Origin: Gnetum montanum
Lineage: Eukaryota > Streptophyta > Gnetopsida > Gnetales > Gnetaceae
Assembly (NCBI GenBank): GCA_015680685.1
Contig: MNCI01016373.1
Coordinates: 50,753-114,752 of the forward strand
Direction of reading: 5' to 3'
DNA length: 64,000 nt
The notes below the pieces were generated by a model. That model worked only from the letters and a program-made list of their open reading frames with translations. It was not told the origin of the DNA and searched no databases. The translations under genes and the position numbers were made by a program. Shown here in pieces: positions 1-10,803 of this stretch. Numbering within the stretch: the first letter of the stretch is position 1; each line of letters starts with the position of its first letter.

Positions 1-949
1 CTACTTGATCCTAGAAATCATGATATTTATTACAAGTTGGCCAAATATATTATGAAGTAAAAAATGATGAATTTTACAAGTCTTGATGAACTTAGAATCC
101 ACTATTAAGATCATCAAATGTCACATTACATTTTTTTTTATCTATCTTTGCAATGAGTAGATACCAAAATGGGAAAATACAAGAAAAATAAGGAAGTAAC
201 CATAGAACTAAGTATAAATTTGTTAACTTATGGAAAAATTAATATTAACATAATATAACATATAATAGAAACTAGTAATTTTTTCATAGAAACATGTGTC
301 ATAAAAATATCAAAATATATAACTAGAGAGAGAGATAAATGGAAATAGCCATGTGACACCAGAAATACAAAGTAATGCATGTTAATAAGCTATTATACAT
401 AGAAATAAACCAAGCACCAAAACTAGAAATAAAACACTAGATATTTGAATTAGAAACAAGGAGAGAGTATGATAAATTTCTTTCCTCAAATATACTATTA
501 TGGAAATACTTCTAATACTTGAATCCCACTAAATGGAGAGACTTTGAAATCTAACTAAAAAGAATACTATTACCATGATAGAATAATAGAAAGTAAAAGA
601 AAAGAGAACCTAAAAATGGATTGGATAAGACTTATACTAATATTTGGATTCTATCTACTAAGACCAAATGATAATGAAATATTTCTTACTTTTCTATGTA
701 TTATAGAATATTTCTTCTCTTTGGTTCTCTTCTAGATATTAGCTACACAAATAAATATTTAATAATGATAAAGGAAATGAATGCTTATATAAAGGCAAAT
801 TCAACTAAGGTTGACTCTCCTAATATTTCTAATGATTGGCTATGAACCAAAATTCTCTTAACGAATAAAATCCACTATCTTATTAAAACAATATATTTCA
901 CTTTTTCTTATGTTTTTTCCAAAATTAAATATTCACATTGTTATTGAAA
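1..949. other. AT-rich flank without a recognisable gene
   Basis: The stretch is AT-rich with homopolymer runs and no reading frame resembling a known family. Nothing could be assigned on either strand. It lies upstream of the first recognisable repeat. Confidence 0.5.
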
Positions 950-954
950 CTAAG

Positions 955-1212
955 TAGTGTGGTGGTTAGCTAATTAATGGCATAGTTTGGCTTTGAAAAT
1001 GCTAACTCATGGGTTTAAGCTAACGATGAAACAAAATTAGGGGACCACCACTTGGAGTGATGGCAAGGAGCTTGTTTTTCAAATCATAAAACCTAAGTTT
1101 TAGGCTAGGAATATCCACTTGAAAGAGTTTAGGCTTTTACTCATCCACCAATCCTTCCAAGACCCCACCTTGGTGAAATGAGCATTCAACCTATAGGTGA
1201 TGATCCTTGACT
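955..1212 (+). repeat. tRNA-derived SINE-like repeat, copy 1
   Basis: Positions 1048-1212 match 57105-57272 over about 165 bp with scattered substitutions and small indels: both hold a cttggagt-atgg block, a gaaagag-ttaggctttactcatcca block, an accttgg/tcttgg block and a terminal ggtgatgat/gttgatgat block. Both start with a box A-like cttggagtRatggYaagg. Copy 2 has a clear box B-like gggttcaagc. Just upstream here, 960-1030 is a second tRNA-like stretch (gtggttagctaattaatggc, then tgggtttaagc). This is the layout of a Pol III-transcribed tRNA-derived SINE. The family is not named, and no poly(A) tail or target duplication was found. Confidence 0.5.
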
Positions 1213-1920
1213 AAAACTATGGATTCTTCAACTGTAAGATAAAAAGTTTAAATCCTTCTAATGCCACTATCTTCAACTATAACTTTCATTATAACACTAA
1301 AAAATTGATTAGATTAAAATAATAACCAAACAAAGAAAAAAATGCAAAAAAATTAATGATAACATATAAGTAAGCATTAACATTCATAATATACTTAATA
1401 TAGAACCCCCATTTATTATAGCCACTTTATCCCATGATATCTATTCAAAAAAAATCTCAATAAGGTTAGTGCACATATGTATATCATATAAATATAATTA
1501 TAAAACTTTAATTATAGAAAGAAACATAAATATTAATTTTATCAATTCTAAATTTATTCTAACAATCACATAACATTACAGCATTAGTCCAAGATAAAGT
1601 CAAAGTACATATATTGAATAAATAGAAATGCACATATTCAAGGTGTAAATGCATAACATAATAATGAGGTGGTCTAAGAGAAATATGTTCTAAAATATCT
1701 CCTTTATATAAATGATTTGACATACTAAATGTATTTTTAAAATTATTATTCATGATTTTTATGGTTACGACACTTGTCCCAACCCTACACTCAGAAACAC
1801 AATTAATATAATGATAAAACCATTGTTCTAAAATTCCATAATAGCACATGTTATTATTAGTTTATGCTAAGGAGAATCATCATATACCTTGAGCCTACTC
1901 TCTTTGAAATAGATAGATTA
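1213..1920. other. AT-rich intergenic sequence
   Basis: No recognisable gene or repeat. A 96-codon minus-strand open frame at 1559-1849 has no family resemblance or compositional support and is treated as chance. Confidence 0.4.
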
Positions 1921-2285
1921 TGATGTAGGAGTACCTCCAATTTCTCGAATGTCTTTTCCAATATTTCTAATTATTTGAAAGTTTTAGGGAGTTTGTCCCT
2001 TAAATTTAACTTAATGAAAAGTCCACATTAAGCATTTTGTAACTTGGATAAGAAACTGTAACTAAGGTATGGCTTGTAAGTGATTGTAGTCTAGAGTTGT
2101 GAACATGTATGGCTCATGGTGGCTTGTAGTGAGCCAAAACTCAATTTGTGAAGATGTTTTTAGTGGTGTTTTTCTTTCTACCTCATTTTACATGGAATTG
2201 GAAATTTTGATGTGCATTTTAGAGGTGGCTTTGAGGTTTAACTATTTAGTAGTAATTCATTAATCTCTAGGGTCATACCAAAATT
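1921..2285 (+). repeat. 5' LTR remnant of the older Ty3/gypsy element (E5)
   Basis: The last 130-140 bp (about 2156-2285) align with 15938-16080: both hold a tttagtg block, tttctacYtcat, catgga, aggtggYttt and cattaatctcta(g/a)(g/t)gtcataccaaa. The copies flank gag- and pol-like sequence and the left one abuts a primer binding site, so they are LTR ends. The 5' boundary is not defined because the upstream part no longer aligns; 1921 (a TGATG start) is only a guess. Confidence 0.55.
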
Positions 2286-2298
2286 TGATATTAGAGTG
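2286..2298 (+). other. Degraded primer binding site of E5 (initiator Met tRNA type)
   Basis: TGATATTAGAGT at the LTR edge matches 9 of 12 positions of TGGTATCAGAGC, the complement of the plant initiator tRNA-Met 3' end. All three mismatches are transitions (G to A or C to T), as expected from decay of methylated cytosines. Confidence 0.55.
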
Positions 2299-2489
2299 AA
2301 TAACTAGAATGCTTGAGCATTGCATGAAATTTGTTTGATGTTTTTCATACTTGATTAGTGATCAAATTTTGGGGATAATGCCCAAATTATCTTGTAAGTA
2401 GGTATATTATGTTAGACCTACATTTTTTTGATTAAATATTTTTTTAATTATTTGGAAAATAAGGCTTCATAGAAGAAATTAATTTGGGC

Positions 2490-3691
2490 ATTATATAAAG
2501 ACATGGAAGATCTTAAAGATATCCTATAAGATGGTTGTGAATATTTTAGAATAATTAGATGCTAGAATTGATGCTAATGCAGGTTCATCTCAAAGAATAG
2601 ATGATGGTGAAGATTTAATTAACTATGAAGGTAAAAGGAGAAGAAGAAGATGCAAGAGAAGATGGTGAGAAGGCTATCCACTCAACTCAAGAAAGTACTA
2701 GATTCCATGCTCCAAGGTCTTAGAGAGGAAGAAACCCTAGTATTCTTGTGAGATCTCAAAGATCTCTCTTAATTATTCATTCCTCATGATTAAGATCATC
2801 AATAAATTTAGGTATAGATGATGAGGATGATACAAGACTCACTAAAACAATAAAAAATACATCAAAGCTTCCATATGTAAAATGAAATTTCTTCAATCTA
2901 ATAGATGGCTCACATTTGTTTGAATCATGATTGAAGACTTTGTGAACAAAATCTTTGAATTAAAGGAGATATCCCTTCAACTTAACTTGTCAATTGCTAA
3001 GTCTAAACTTGAAGAAATGGCTTACATTTGGTGCAATAAGAAGTTCCAAGAATTCCACATGAAAAAGAAAAAAGATCCATGTTAAGGAATGGCTAGTCAT
3101 GTAGTACATGTTAAGATAGAAATATAAGTAAATTAAGCAAAGACAAGACATAATAGGCAAGTTGAAGCATATTAGACAAGATAAAAAGGATGTGAAAGAC
3201 TTCTACATTGACTTTTATCAATTGTTCCATCAGTAAAAGGTAAATTGAAGTGATTATGAGCAAGCATCTATATTTCTTGGTGGACTGAACATGCAATATT
3301 TACAAGAATTGAACTTCTATGAACCTCAAACCTTAGATGAGGCTTATAAATTGGCTAGAAAGTTTGAGAATAAGCTTATTAGCTATGGAGAAAAGGAAAG
3401 GAATCATACAAAGGAAATGACAATGATTTCAAATGGGAGAAGGGATTCAAATCCAAGGAGATTAAGGAAGATCAAAAAAAGAAGAAGCATGACAAGAAGA
3501 ACAAGAAAGAAATTGGTAAGTCAAAAGGGAACTCAAGAAAAGGAGGCAAGGGTTCTAAGGAAGAAAAGTCTTCTAAACGTTAATGTTTTAGATGTGGTGA
3601 AATTACACACAGGCAATGGGAATATCTACTTTAGAAGGTCACTAAAGAAAAAGAATTTTAAATCATGAACAATGAAGGTTCATCTAATTAT
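2490..3691 (+). pseudogene. gag pseudogene of E5 (Ty3/gypsy), first half
   Basis: Broken gag of an old Ty3/gypsy retrotransposon. The frame at 3258-3410 reads like the capsid-domain end of plant gag proteins (FLGGLN, LNFYEPQTLDEAYKLARKFE). A Lys/Arg-rich stretch follows (3440-3580), as usual before a nucleic-acid-binding zinc knuckle. The knuckle is visible at 3584-3625 as C-x2-C-x4-H with the last Cys codon now TAT (Tyr). Several frameshifts and stops separate the parts. The reading frame runs into the E1 insertion at 3692 and resumes beyond it at 13562, so this is the left half of a split gene. Confidence 0.75.
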
Positions 3692-3696
3692 GTGAA
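3692..3696 (+). repeat. Target site duplication GTGAA of E1 (left copy)
   Basis: GTGAA at 3692-3696, directly before the E1 5' LTR, is repeated exactly at 13562-13566 directly after the 3' LTR. A five-base duplication is the Ty3/gypsy integration signature. Confidence 0.9.
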
Positions 3697-4474
3697 TAAT
3701 GAGACGCGATATCATGTACGTGATATCACAACCCACCATAATGTCTATAAATAAGAGGTGGCTTTCCCTGTTTTAGGCATCTAAATTTAGTCCCTTAGCC
3801 AAACTCTTGCATTTTTACCATTCTAGAGTTAGAATAATTTCCATGTGCCTGCAGTAGGAGTCTTAAAGTGAACAGATATTTATTTGAGGAAATTGTACCT
3901 GAGCACACATTTGTGTACAGCAATAAAGATGAACTTTATGATAAACCTTGCAGCATGTGGACTAAGCTAAATAGGATTTAATTACTGTTAAATGTTTAAA
4001 TGCTTTCCTAGATAATTAATCTCTCTCAACCCTTGACCCTCCTAGTTAAGTGCACTCAGTACGATCGCTTCGAGCACGTGTGTAACGCTTGGTAACCTAG
4101 TAACGAATAACGTTTAGTAATCCTAGCAGTGTTGCACTGGTTTAGGGTGTGTGTAGCAAGTGGGAACAGATACTGGTGTTAGGAAAATTAGAACTTAGTT
4201 AGTGAATAGTTAATGGAAGTTAGTTACTTAGTTCTCTTCACCTTCCCCCATTAGCATAAGACATTAAAAAGATAAAAGATATAAAAATCATATACCTCAA
4301 GCTTACTTAACTAGACAACCGTGACAATACAAGCAAGTTTGGGAAGATAGAAATTGATTAACCTTAAGTGTTCCATTAAGGTGTGTAAGCACTTTGTCCT
4401 TGGAGTTTGACTGGATCGCACATGAGACACTTGTATTTGTATGATTGAGTGTAGGGGTACCTCGCCACTCATCA
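3697..4474 (+). repeat. E1 5' LTR (778 bp)
   Basis: Begins TAATGAG (TGATGAG in the 3' copy, one G to A change) and ends CTCATCA, one base before the primer site. It carries a TATA box (TATAAATA, 3746-3753) and two GATATC palindrome units just upstream (3706-3715 and 3720-3729). The 3' LTR has four such units, so this copy lacks about 34 bp of the array. Confidence 0.9.
3706..3753 (+). promoter_or_regulatory. E1 5' LTR promoter: GATATC palindromes and TATA box
   Basis: GCGATATCAT and GTGATATCAC (the second a perfect palindrome) lie about 20-40 bp upstream of TATAAATAAGAGG. The same layout recurs in the E1 3' LTR and the E2 LTR. The position relative to the TATA box suggests the U3 promoter; transcription start is inferred, not shown. 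Confidence 0.6.
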
Positions 4475-4475
4475 T

Positions 4476-4493
4476 TGGCACCGTTGCCGGGAA
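4476..4493 (+). other. E1 primer binding site (tRNA-Asp type)
   Basis: TGGCACCGTTGCCGGGAA matches 16 of 18 bases of TGGCGCCGTTGCCGGGGA, the complement of the plant tRNA-Asp(GUC) 3' end. Both differences are G to A. It starts one base after the LTR. The E2 copy at 59693-59710 matches all 18. Confidence 0.85.
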
Positions 4494-4622
4494 CTTAGTT
4501 GTTTGTGCGCTACGTAGAACATAGGAGATCATTCACATTGTTGGGATGCTAGAAAAAACCCTTAGGGTTGATCAAAAGAAAAAAAAAGACAACGGTAAAA
4601 CAACACACCGAATAAGACAAAA

Positions 4623-7189
4623 ATGTCTTCTTCTTTGCACAAAAGCACTTCACCACCTAAGACCAACACAAGAGACAGTCGGTGGCACAACACAAGTAAC
4701 CAAGATCCGCTAGTGCCTCAACAATTCTATGTGGTATATATTCATAATGATGAATATGTACCTAAATTTACCTTTATTCTCCATTAAGATGAACAACTGA
4801 GTTGGAGAGACTTGGAGGGTAACATACTGTTTCCTCTAGACCGAGTAGTCCCCAACATGCTTCTTCGTTCTCTCGCGCGAGTAGGCATGTCACAGTTATA
4901 TGTAGAATATGTTGCATGTGATTATGACACAAGGGATTACCATCCCATAGAAGTGCAACGTCAAAGGGACTTGTGATAGGAGAGATACTATACATTGCTG
5001 AAGGACAAAGAACCTCGTAACGCTCCACCCATCTTAAGAAAAATTGAGGGTGGTGAACCTATTTTGACAGGTTCTCCACAAAATGATGTTCCCCCTCCTA
5101 ACTATCATGAGGAGTTGGTGTATCAGAATCATCACTCCATAGTTCACAACCCTAGTTCTGATCCCCACAAACACCAAGTGTTCAATGAGGGAACACAAAC
5201 ACATGATAAGGGTGGATATTCTGATCGTCATCATGATTGGGGTCAGGATGACTAGAGAGAAGGTAGGAAACATCATCATGGCGATGGTTCTCCTTCTTCT
5301 TCACCTTCATCATCACATTCACCCTCCCCTTTAGCATCAGGACAAAGTCATAAGGAACCTAACCATGAGGATAAAGGTAAACAAAGTGAGAAAACCTCAA
5401 CTAGAGAGTTGGGAATGAGGACGAGGGCATTCTAGAGAATCATGAAATAGAAGAAGGGAGAGTAGGGAACTGCGTAGACATCATAAAAACTATGAACAAA
5501 ATGACCATGAAGAACCCCTACTCATAACTCGAAGCATGTTAGACATCACAAAGGCTGTAAGAATTCCTACAAGGCATCAAAAAGATAGCAGGATCAAGAG
5601 GTTAGACATGAATAACATTCCACAATTTTAGGGACGATACAAAATTGATTCTCAGAACCACTTACAAGCATTCCACGATGCATGTGCCTTGTAGAAAATT
5701 GAGAACGAATGGCAAAAACTAAAGTTGTTCCCAAGGACACTAGTAAAAGAAGCGGAAAGCTAGTACCGGTCCTTAGAACCGGAATCCATTCGAAGGTGGA
5801 GTATGATGCTAGAACTATTTAATGATAAGTATCAAATGTACTCCCAGGTGTCCAACCTAGGAAATAAAATCCAAGGATGGAAGTAGGGAAGTCATGAACC
5901 CATGGATGCTGCCGTGGACCATTATTATGCACTGTTACATTGTTGCCTAGGCCATGGTTACTCGCAACAAGATCAACTACACCATCTCATAGATGGACTT
6001 AGGCATGCAATTAGGAGAACCCTTGGAACGTATGCCCAAGGGAGATTATCAGAGCTTAGGTCCCTATTAGGTTCATAGATTTTTGGAGCAAGTAGCTAAG
6101 GAAGAAGGAGAGCTACATAAGAGAGAAAGTGTAGAGGAGTACAACCGCGATCCTTCCCTCCAAAAAAGGGGAGTGAGATTATGTGAGGAGAAGGAAGAGT
6201 CACCACTCAAAGAGATGGTGAATAGGAAAACCTTTTCACTCCAAAAGTTAACCACAGAAGTGTCGGTGAAGGTAGAACAAATGTGGGACTCCTTAGATAG
6301 TAGATTTGAAACCATATTCAAAATCGGAGAGGAGTCTAAGGAGCGAGGTAGTGACTATGACAAAAAGAAAAAGAGGGATTTGGACCATGCACATAACAAA
6401 GGAAAGGGCAGAATGGCTATCACCAAAGAGGTTGTGGATTCTAATATGGACAATGATGGTGGATGTGAGATATGAAAATACAACCATCCTAAGGGATGTT
6501 ACCTAGTAATCTCACATCTACAAGAGTCTGGGATGTATGCACTTAACCCATGACTTAACAAATGGTAAGCACCCTGACAGTTACCTTATCCCCAAGGTAA
6601 CCCAAAGTAGTTCCACCAACCATTAACATATTATCCAAGTGGAACTCCACCACAACCTATTAAGAAATACTAGCAGTGGCAATACCCATAGTCATGGGGG
6701 ATGCCATCGCCAAGGCAACAATACCCTTATCGGCAACCAAATCCATATGGCTATTACATACAGCAACCAATCTCTCCACATGACTTTGTTGGTCATGTGA
6801 CACCACAATGTCACTACCAAGCTTGGGAGTATTATAGGAATCCTTCTCCTGTGAGAGATAACCCACAGACATACCATCCTCCAAATCCATCCACAACTCT
6901 CACACCAATAGCTCCATTACCACCTGCTCCAGCAATGCAAGGAATACTCCCTATTCAACCATAGCAATCCAATGTCACGAGGGCTATGAATCCTCAACCC
7001 ACAGTTGGTTCTGACAACCTTATGCAGAAAAGATCTTTCTTTAGAACCAACAATCCAACCAAGCCCTCACCATCACAAGCGGTTGAACATCTGAACACCT
7101 CCCTATCAAGTAAGGCTTCGGGACCTCCTTCAACCCAAAAATTAAGCTTAACGCATACGGTTATGTTAACACATGCCATTACTGACTAG
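4623..7189 (+). pseudogene. E1 gag pseudogene
   Basis: The start ATG at 4623 (MSSS..KSTSPP) agrees with the E2 start at 59834. Order: a conserved N-terminal region (DEYVPKFTF, WRDLEGNI), a hydrophilic His/Ser/Arg-rich stretch (about 5100-5520), a capsid-like core (RIKRLDMNN near 5592, HLQAFHDAC near 5662, NDKYQMYS near 5820), a charged helical part (6083-6450), a Cys/His cluster near 6463-6510, and a Pro/Gln/Tyr-rich tail (6580-6960). Many in-frame stops, often TAG, and several frameshifts break it. An amber codon at 5884-5886 is also present in E2 and E4. The gag is unusually long (about 850 codons to the protease) and lacks a canonical CX2CX4HX4C knuckle. Confidence 0.8.
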
Positions 7190-8041
7190 ATTAAGGTGGG
7201 CCACCTTCCCAAGAAATTATATGACCCTGAAAGTCCTCTAATTTATCTCCAAGTCACTGGGAATGAACCATGTAAAGCTCTTCTGGATTTAGGTTCCAGA
7301 CTCAACTTAATATCACAAGAGATGTATAAATCCTGGAACCTGCCTCCCTTAAGGAAGAGTAACATTTGACTAGAGTTGGCTGACCAGTCCATCACTGTCC
7401 CCTTGGGACTGGTGGGGGACATCATTACCACTATATGTGGGTGGTCATATCCAGCTAATTTCCTAGTGATACAAGTAAACAACGGTAAGGGGGACTTCCT
7501 AATAATAATGGGAAGAGCATGGCTAAGTACTATAGATGCATGCCTAGGAATCCATGATCTTTCCTTGGAAATATTCAAGAAGAACACTTTTGGAAAGATT
7601 GAGAAGAAAGTTCCATGCATCGCATATAGTGACACGGGGTGCCATTGCGTGTAGAAATCATGGGTTATGCAAAGTTTAGCGTTGCCTGCATGCAATCGGT
7701 GTGCACAAGACATTAATATATAAAAGTGCCTGTATGTAGTAGCCACATGACAAGAAGACACCCAGTGGCTAATGGTTGATCAAGAGAGAAACTCACTAAC
7801 ATGCATGGAACTAATTGAGGGAATAACTAGTGCTTACATTGAAAGCATAGACACACTGGAGCAAGTTCGTTGCCAACTTCTAAGCTTTAATCTTGAAAAC
7901 ATCAACTGGGGGAAGCTGGAAATTCCTAAGAGATTTAAACAAGAGCCCCTTGATTTGAAACCATTGCCCACCAGTCTGGAGTATATGACCCTCGAAAATG
8001 AAAAATCGGTGATCATCAATGCAAGACTTATTCCCAAATAA
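7190..8041 (+). pseudogene. E1 aspartic protease region pseudogene
   Basis: Retroviral-type aspartic protease that would cut Gag-Pol. The active-site motif is LLDLGSxxNLIS with the Asp codon at 7286-7288. DLGS-type motifs are common in plant Athila-like elements. Downstream the flap and C-terminal hydrophobic motifs are recognisable (ITVPLGLVGDI, FLVIQVNN, FLIIMGRAWLSTIDA). One stop interrupts the frame near 7367 and another follows at 7652. A linker with few stops (7772-8041) leads to the reverse transcriptase. The E2 protease at 62400-63067 is closely related and better preserved. Confidence 0.82.
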
Positions 8042-9420
8042 AAAGAAAGACTGCTGAAAGTGATAAATAAGTGGTCAAAAGCCTTTGCCTGGTCATACCT
8101 TGAGTTAACTAAAATAGATCCTAGGATATTCCAGCATAGGATTTACACAAACCCCTCCATGAAACCTTGAAAATAACCGCAGAGGCGATTTAACCCAAAA
8201 TTGAAGCAAATAGTAAAAGAAGAAATAGAATAGCTTCTTAAGGTTGGGTTCATATATCCCATTGCTAATAGTGAATGGGTTATCCCTATGGTGATCGTGC
8301 CTAAAAAGGGAGGAAAATGGAGGGTGTGTATAGATTTTAGGCTGTTGAATATGGCAACATTCAAGGATCACTTCTGATTTCCATTCGTTGACCAAGTCAT
8401 AGACACCATACTAGGGCATCGCTATTATAGTTTTTTGGACGACTATAGTAGAAACAACCAAATACGGATAGCACTAGAAGATCAAGCCATGACAATGTTC
8501 ACGAGTCCTTGGGGAATGTTTACATATAAAAAAATGCCATTTGGCTTGTGCAATGCTCTTGCCACGTTTCAACGCCTAGTTCTAAGCATATTCCAACAGC
8601 AGATAGGAAATGAAGTGGAAGTCTTTATGGACGACTTCTCCACTTATGAACAAGCTTTGATTAAGCCTTAGACCAATTAGAGCAAGTGTTGAAAAGATGC
8701 GTAGAAACCAACTTAAGGCTTAATTGGTAGAAAATCCATCTGATGGTTCAAGAAGGCGTAGTACTTGGACATAAGATTTCACATTTAGGAATAGAGGTAG
8801 ACCCAGATAAAGTTAGGGTCATCCAAGGAATCACTCGACAACTAGAAATTGTCAAAGACACTCGGTCATTCCTTGGACACACTGGCTACTATAGGAGATT
8901 CATTGAGAACTTCTCCAAGATTTCCAAACCATTGGTAGAACTAACGAAGAAGGATGCACCATTCGAATGGACCAGGGAATGTGAACGAGCATTCCAAAAT
9001 CTGAAACAAATGCTTGTGGAAACTCCCATTTTACAAGCCCCTGACTGGTCTAGACCATTTCATATAATAACTAATGCATTCAATTATGCCCTAGGAGCTG
9101 TACTTACATAGTTAGATGACGAAAAACATCCTTATTACATCCATTGTGCAAGTAGGAGTATTTCCGGTGCACAACTTAACTACACTACTACAGAAAAATA
9201 ATTAATGGCTGTAGTGTTTGCACTGGATAAGTTTTGGCACTATGTATTAGGTTACAAAGTGTACATTCATACGGATCATAGTGCAATTAGGTTCCTCATG
9301 AACAAGCCAATGGTTAGCCCTTGTATTATATGATGGCTGGTAATCCTACAGGAGTTTGATCTAACGATGATCGATCGAAAGGGCACCGAGAATGTAGTTG
9401 TAGATCATTTATCTCGATTG
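8042..9420 (+). pseudogene. E1 reverse transcriptase and RNase H pseudogene
   Basis: Reverse transcriptase: EEIE.LLKVGFI at 8221, VIPMVIVPKKGGKWRVCIDFR at 8278-8340, FTSPWGMFTYKKMPFGLCNA near 8500 and the catalytic VFMDDFS at 8621-8640 (Asp-Asp 8630-8635). The conserved strand after it (LGHKIS, FLGHTGYYRRFIENFSKISKPL) follows at 8764-8930. RNase H: the expected catalytic DAS-type Asp position reads NAFNYALGAVLT near 9073, so it appears altered to Asn; TTTEK.LMAVVFALDKF at 9187 and THTDHSAIRFL-like sequence near 9270 continue the domain. Stops lie at 8168, 8226, 8376, 8669 and 9109. VFMDDFS is typical of Athila. Confidence 0.85.
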
Positions 9421-9429
9421 CACTGGGAC

Positions 9430-10803
9430 AACAAGGAGGATGAATATGCCATATCCAACCATTTTCCTGATGAAGCCCTATTTGCTGGTGTAGTGAATAA
9501 CCAACCCATGGAAACAAATTGGTATAGTAGCATTCTCACCTATCTCCTTTCCCAAAAAACACCACAAGAGCTGGACTTTAGGAAGAAACGACAGTTTCTT
9601 CATAGAGCTAAGTACTTCATGGAGATCAATGGATGACTTTACAAAGTCTGTCTTGATGGCTTAGTTCGATGGTGTGTGCCCAATGTGAACCAACTAAGAG
9701 TTCTCCAAGACACTCATGAGGGCCCTTGTGGGGGTCACTACGCAAGGAGATGAATGGCTATTAAGATCCTTCTTGCAGGATATTATTGGCCAACATTATT
9801 TCGGGATGCCCATCAATTTGTCCAATCCTACAAGTGTTGTCAATGTGATGGGGGAATGACTGCTGGAATGGAGGGTCCGCAACAATGGATTCAACTTTTA
9901 GAACCCTTTGACATTTGGGGAATAGACTTTATGGAGCCCATTACATCAATGTCCAATGGAAAAGATTACATCATCGTTGCCGTAGACTATCTAACGAAAT
10001 GGGCTGAAGCAGCTGCTGTTATAAACTACACATCATCTACAGCTGCACGATTTGTGCAACAACAGGTCGTAAATAGGTTTGGTATGCCACGTGCACTTAT
10101 CTCGGATAATGGAACACACTTCACAAGTGCAACCTTTTGGAAATTGATGCAACGCTTAGGGGTTGAACATAAATTGACTACACCTTATCACCCCTAAGAT
10201 AATGGCCAAGCTGAGGTTACGAACTCAGAGATTACTAGAATATTAACAAGGATAATTAGCAAATATAGGCAAGATTGGAGAACTAAACTGAATGATGCCC
10301 TCTAGGCATACCGCTCCACTTGGAAACTCCCTATAGGCTATTCTCCCTATGAGTTGGTATACAGAAAACTTCCAAAGCTTCCAATTCAAACCGAGCTCCG
10401 TACACTATCCATGGTGTGTGACCTCCACCTTGACCTTGATCTAGCACAAAAATAAAGATTGGAAACTCTAAATGTGCTAGACGAGAACTGATTGGTTGCC
10501 TTGTCATCAAATGAGTTACACAAGGCACATAACAAGCAATGTCACGACTTAAAAATTTGAAAGGTTAAGTATCAACCAGGAGATAAGGTCCTCTACTGGA
10601 ATCCCACACATGTGCCACAATGTACAAAATTTCAAAAATTGTGGGAAGGGCCTTACATTATTCATACTATCTTTCCCTTAGGGGCCATGACCATATATAA
10701 ACCTGAAAGCCCTGATAAGAGATTACTGGTCAATGTGCAACAAACCAAACCCTTCCATGAACTTAGAATAGCCGATGCACACAATACCTCTAAGAGAGGA
10801 TGA
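9430..10803 (+). pseudogene. E1 integrase pseudogene
   Basis: Integrates element cDNA into the genome. The zinc-binding HHCC domain is visible (THEGPCGGHYA near 9712, CCQC near 9837). Core catalytic residues are present: Asp in GIDFM (9925-9927), Asp in ISDNGTHF (10105-10107) and Glu in GQAEVTN (10213-10215), which gives the D-x35-E spacing. The C-terminal part (YQPGDKVLYWNP near 10570, KLWEGPYII near 10639) resembles the usual plant Ty3/gypsy integrase tail and ends at a stop at 10801. Stops at 9634, 9751, 10195, 10303, 10453 and 10558 disable it. Confidence 0.85.

Noticed and set aside
1559-1849. 96-codon minus-strand frame
   Set aside because: No recognisable motif, no neighbours and no repeat context.
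6293-6506. Small overlapping frames on both strands in E1 gag
   Set aside because: They overlap the gag frame that is matched by E2 and E4; shadows.
7243-7761. 172-codon minus-strand open frame
   Set aside because: It lies antisense to the clear E1 protease region; the E2 equivalent (62569-62790) is also a shadow of protease codons.
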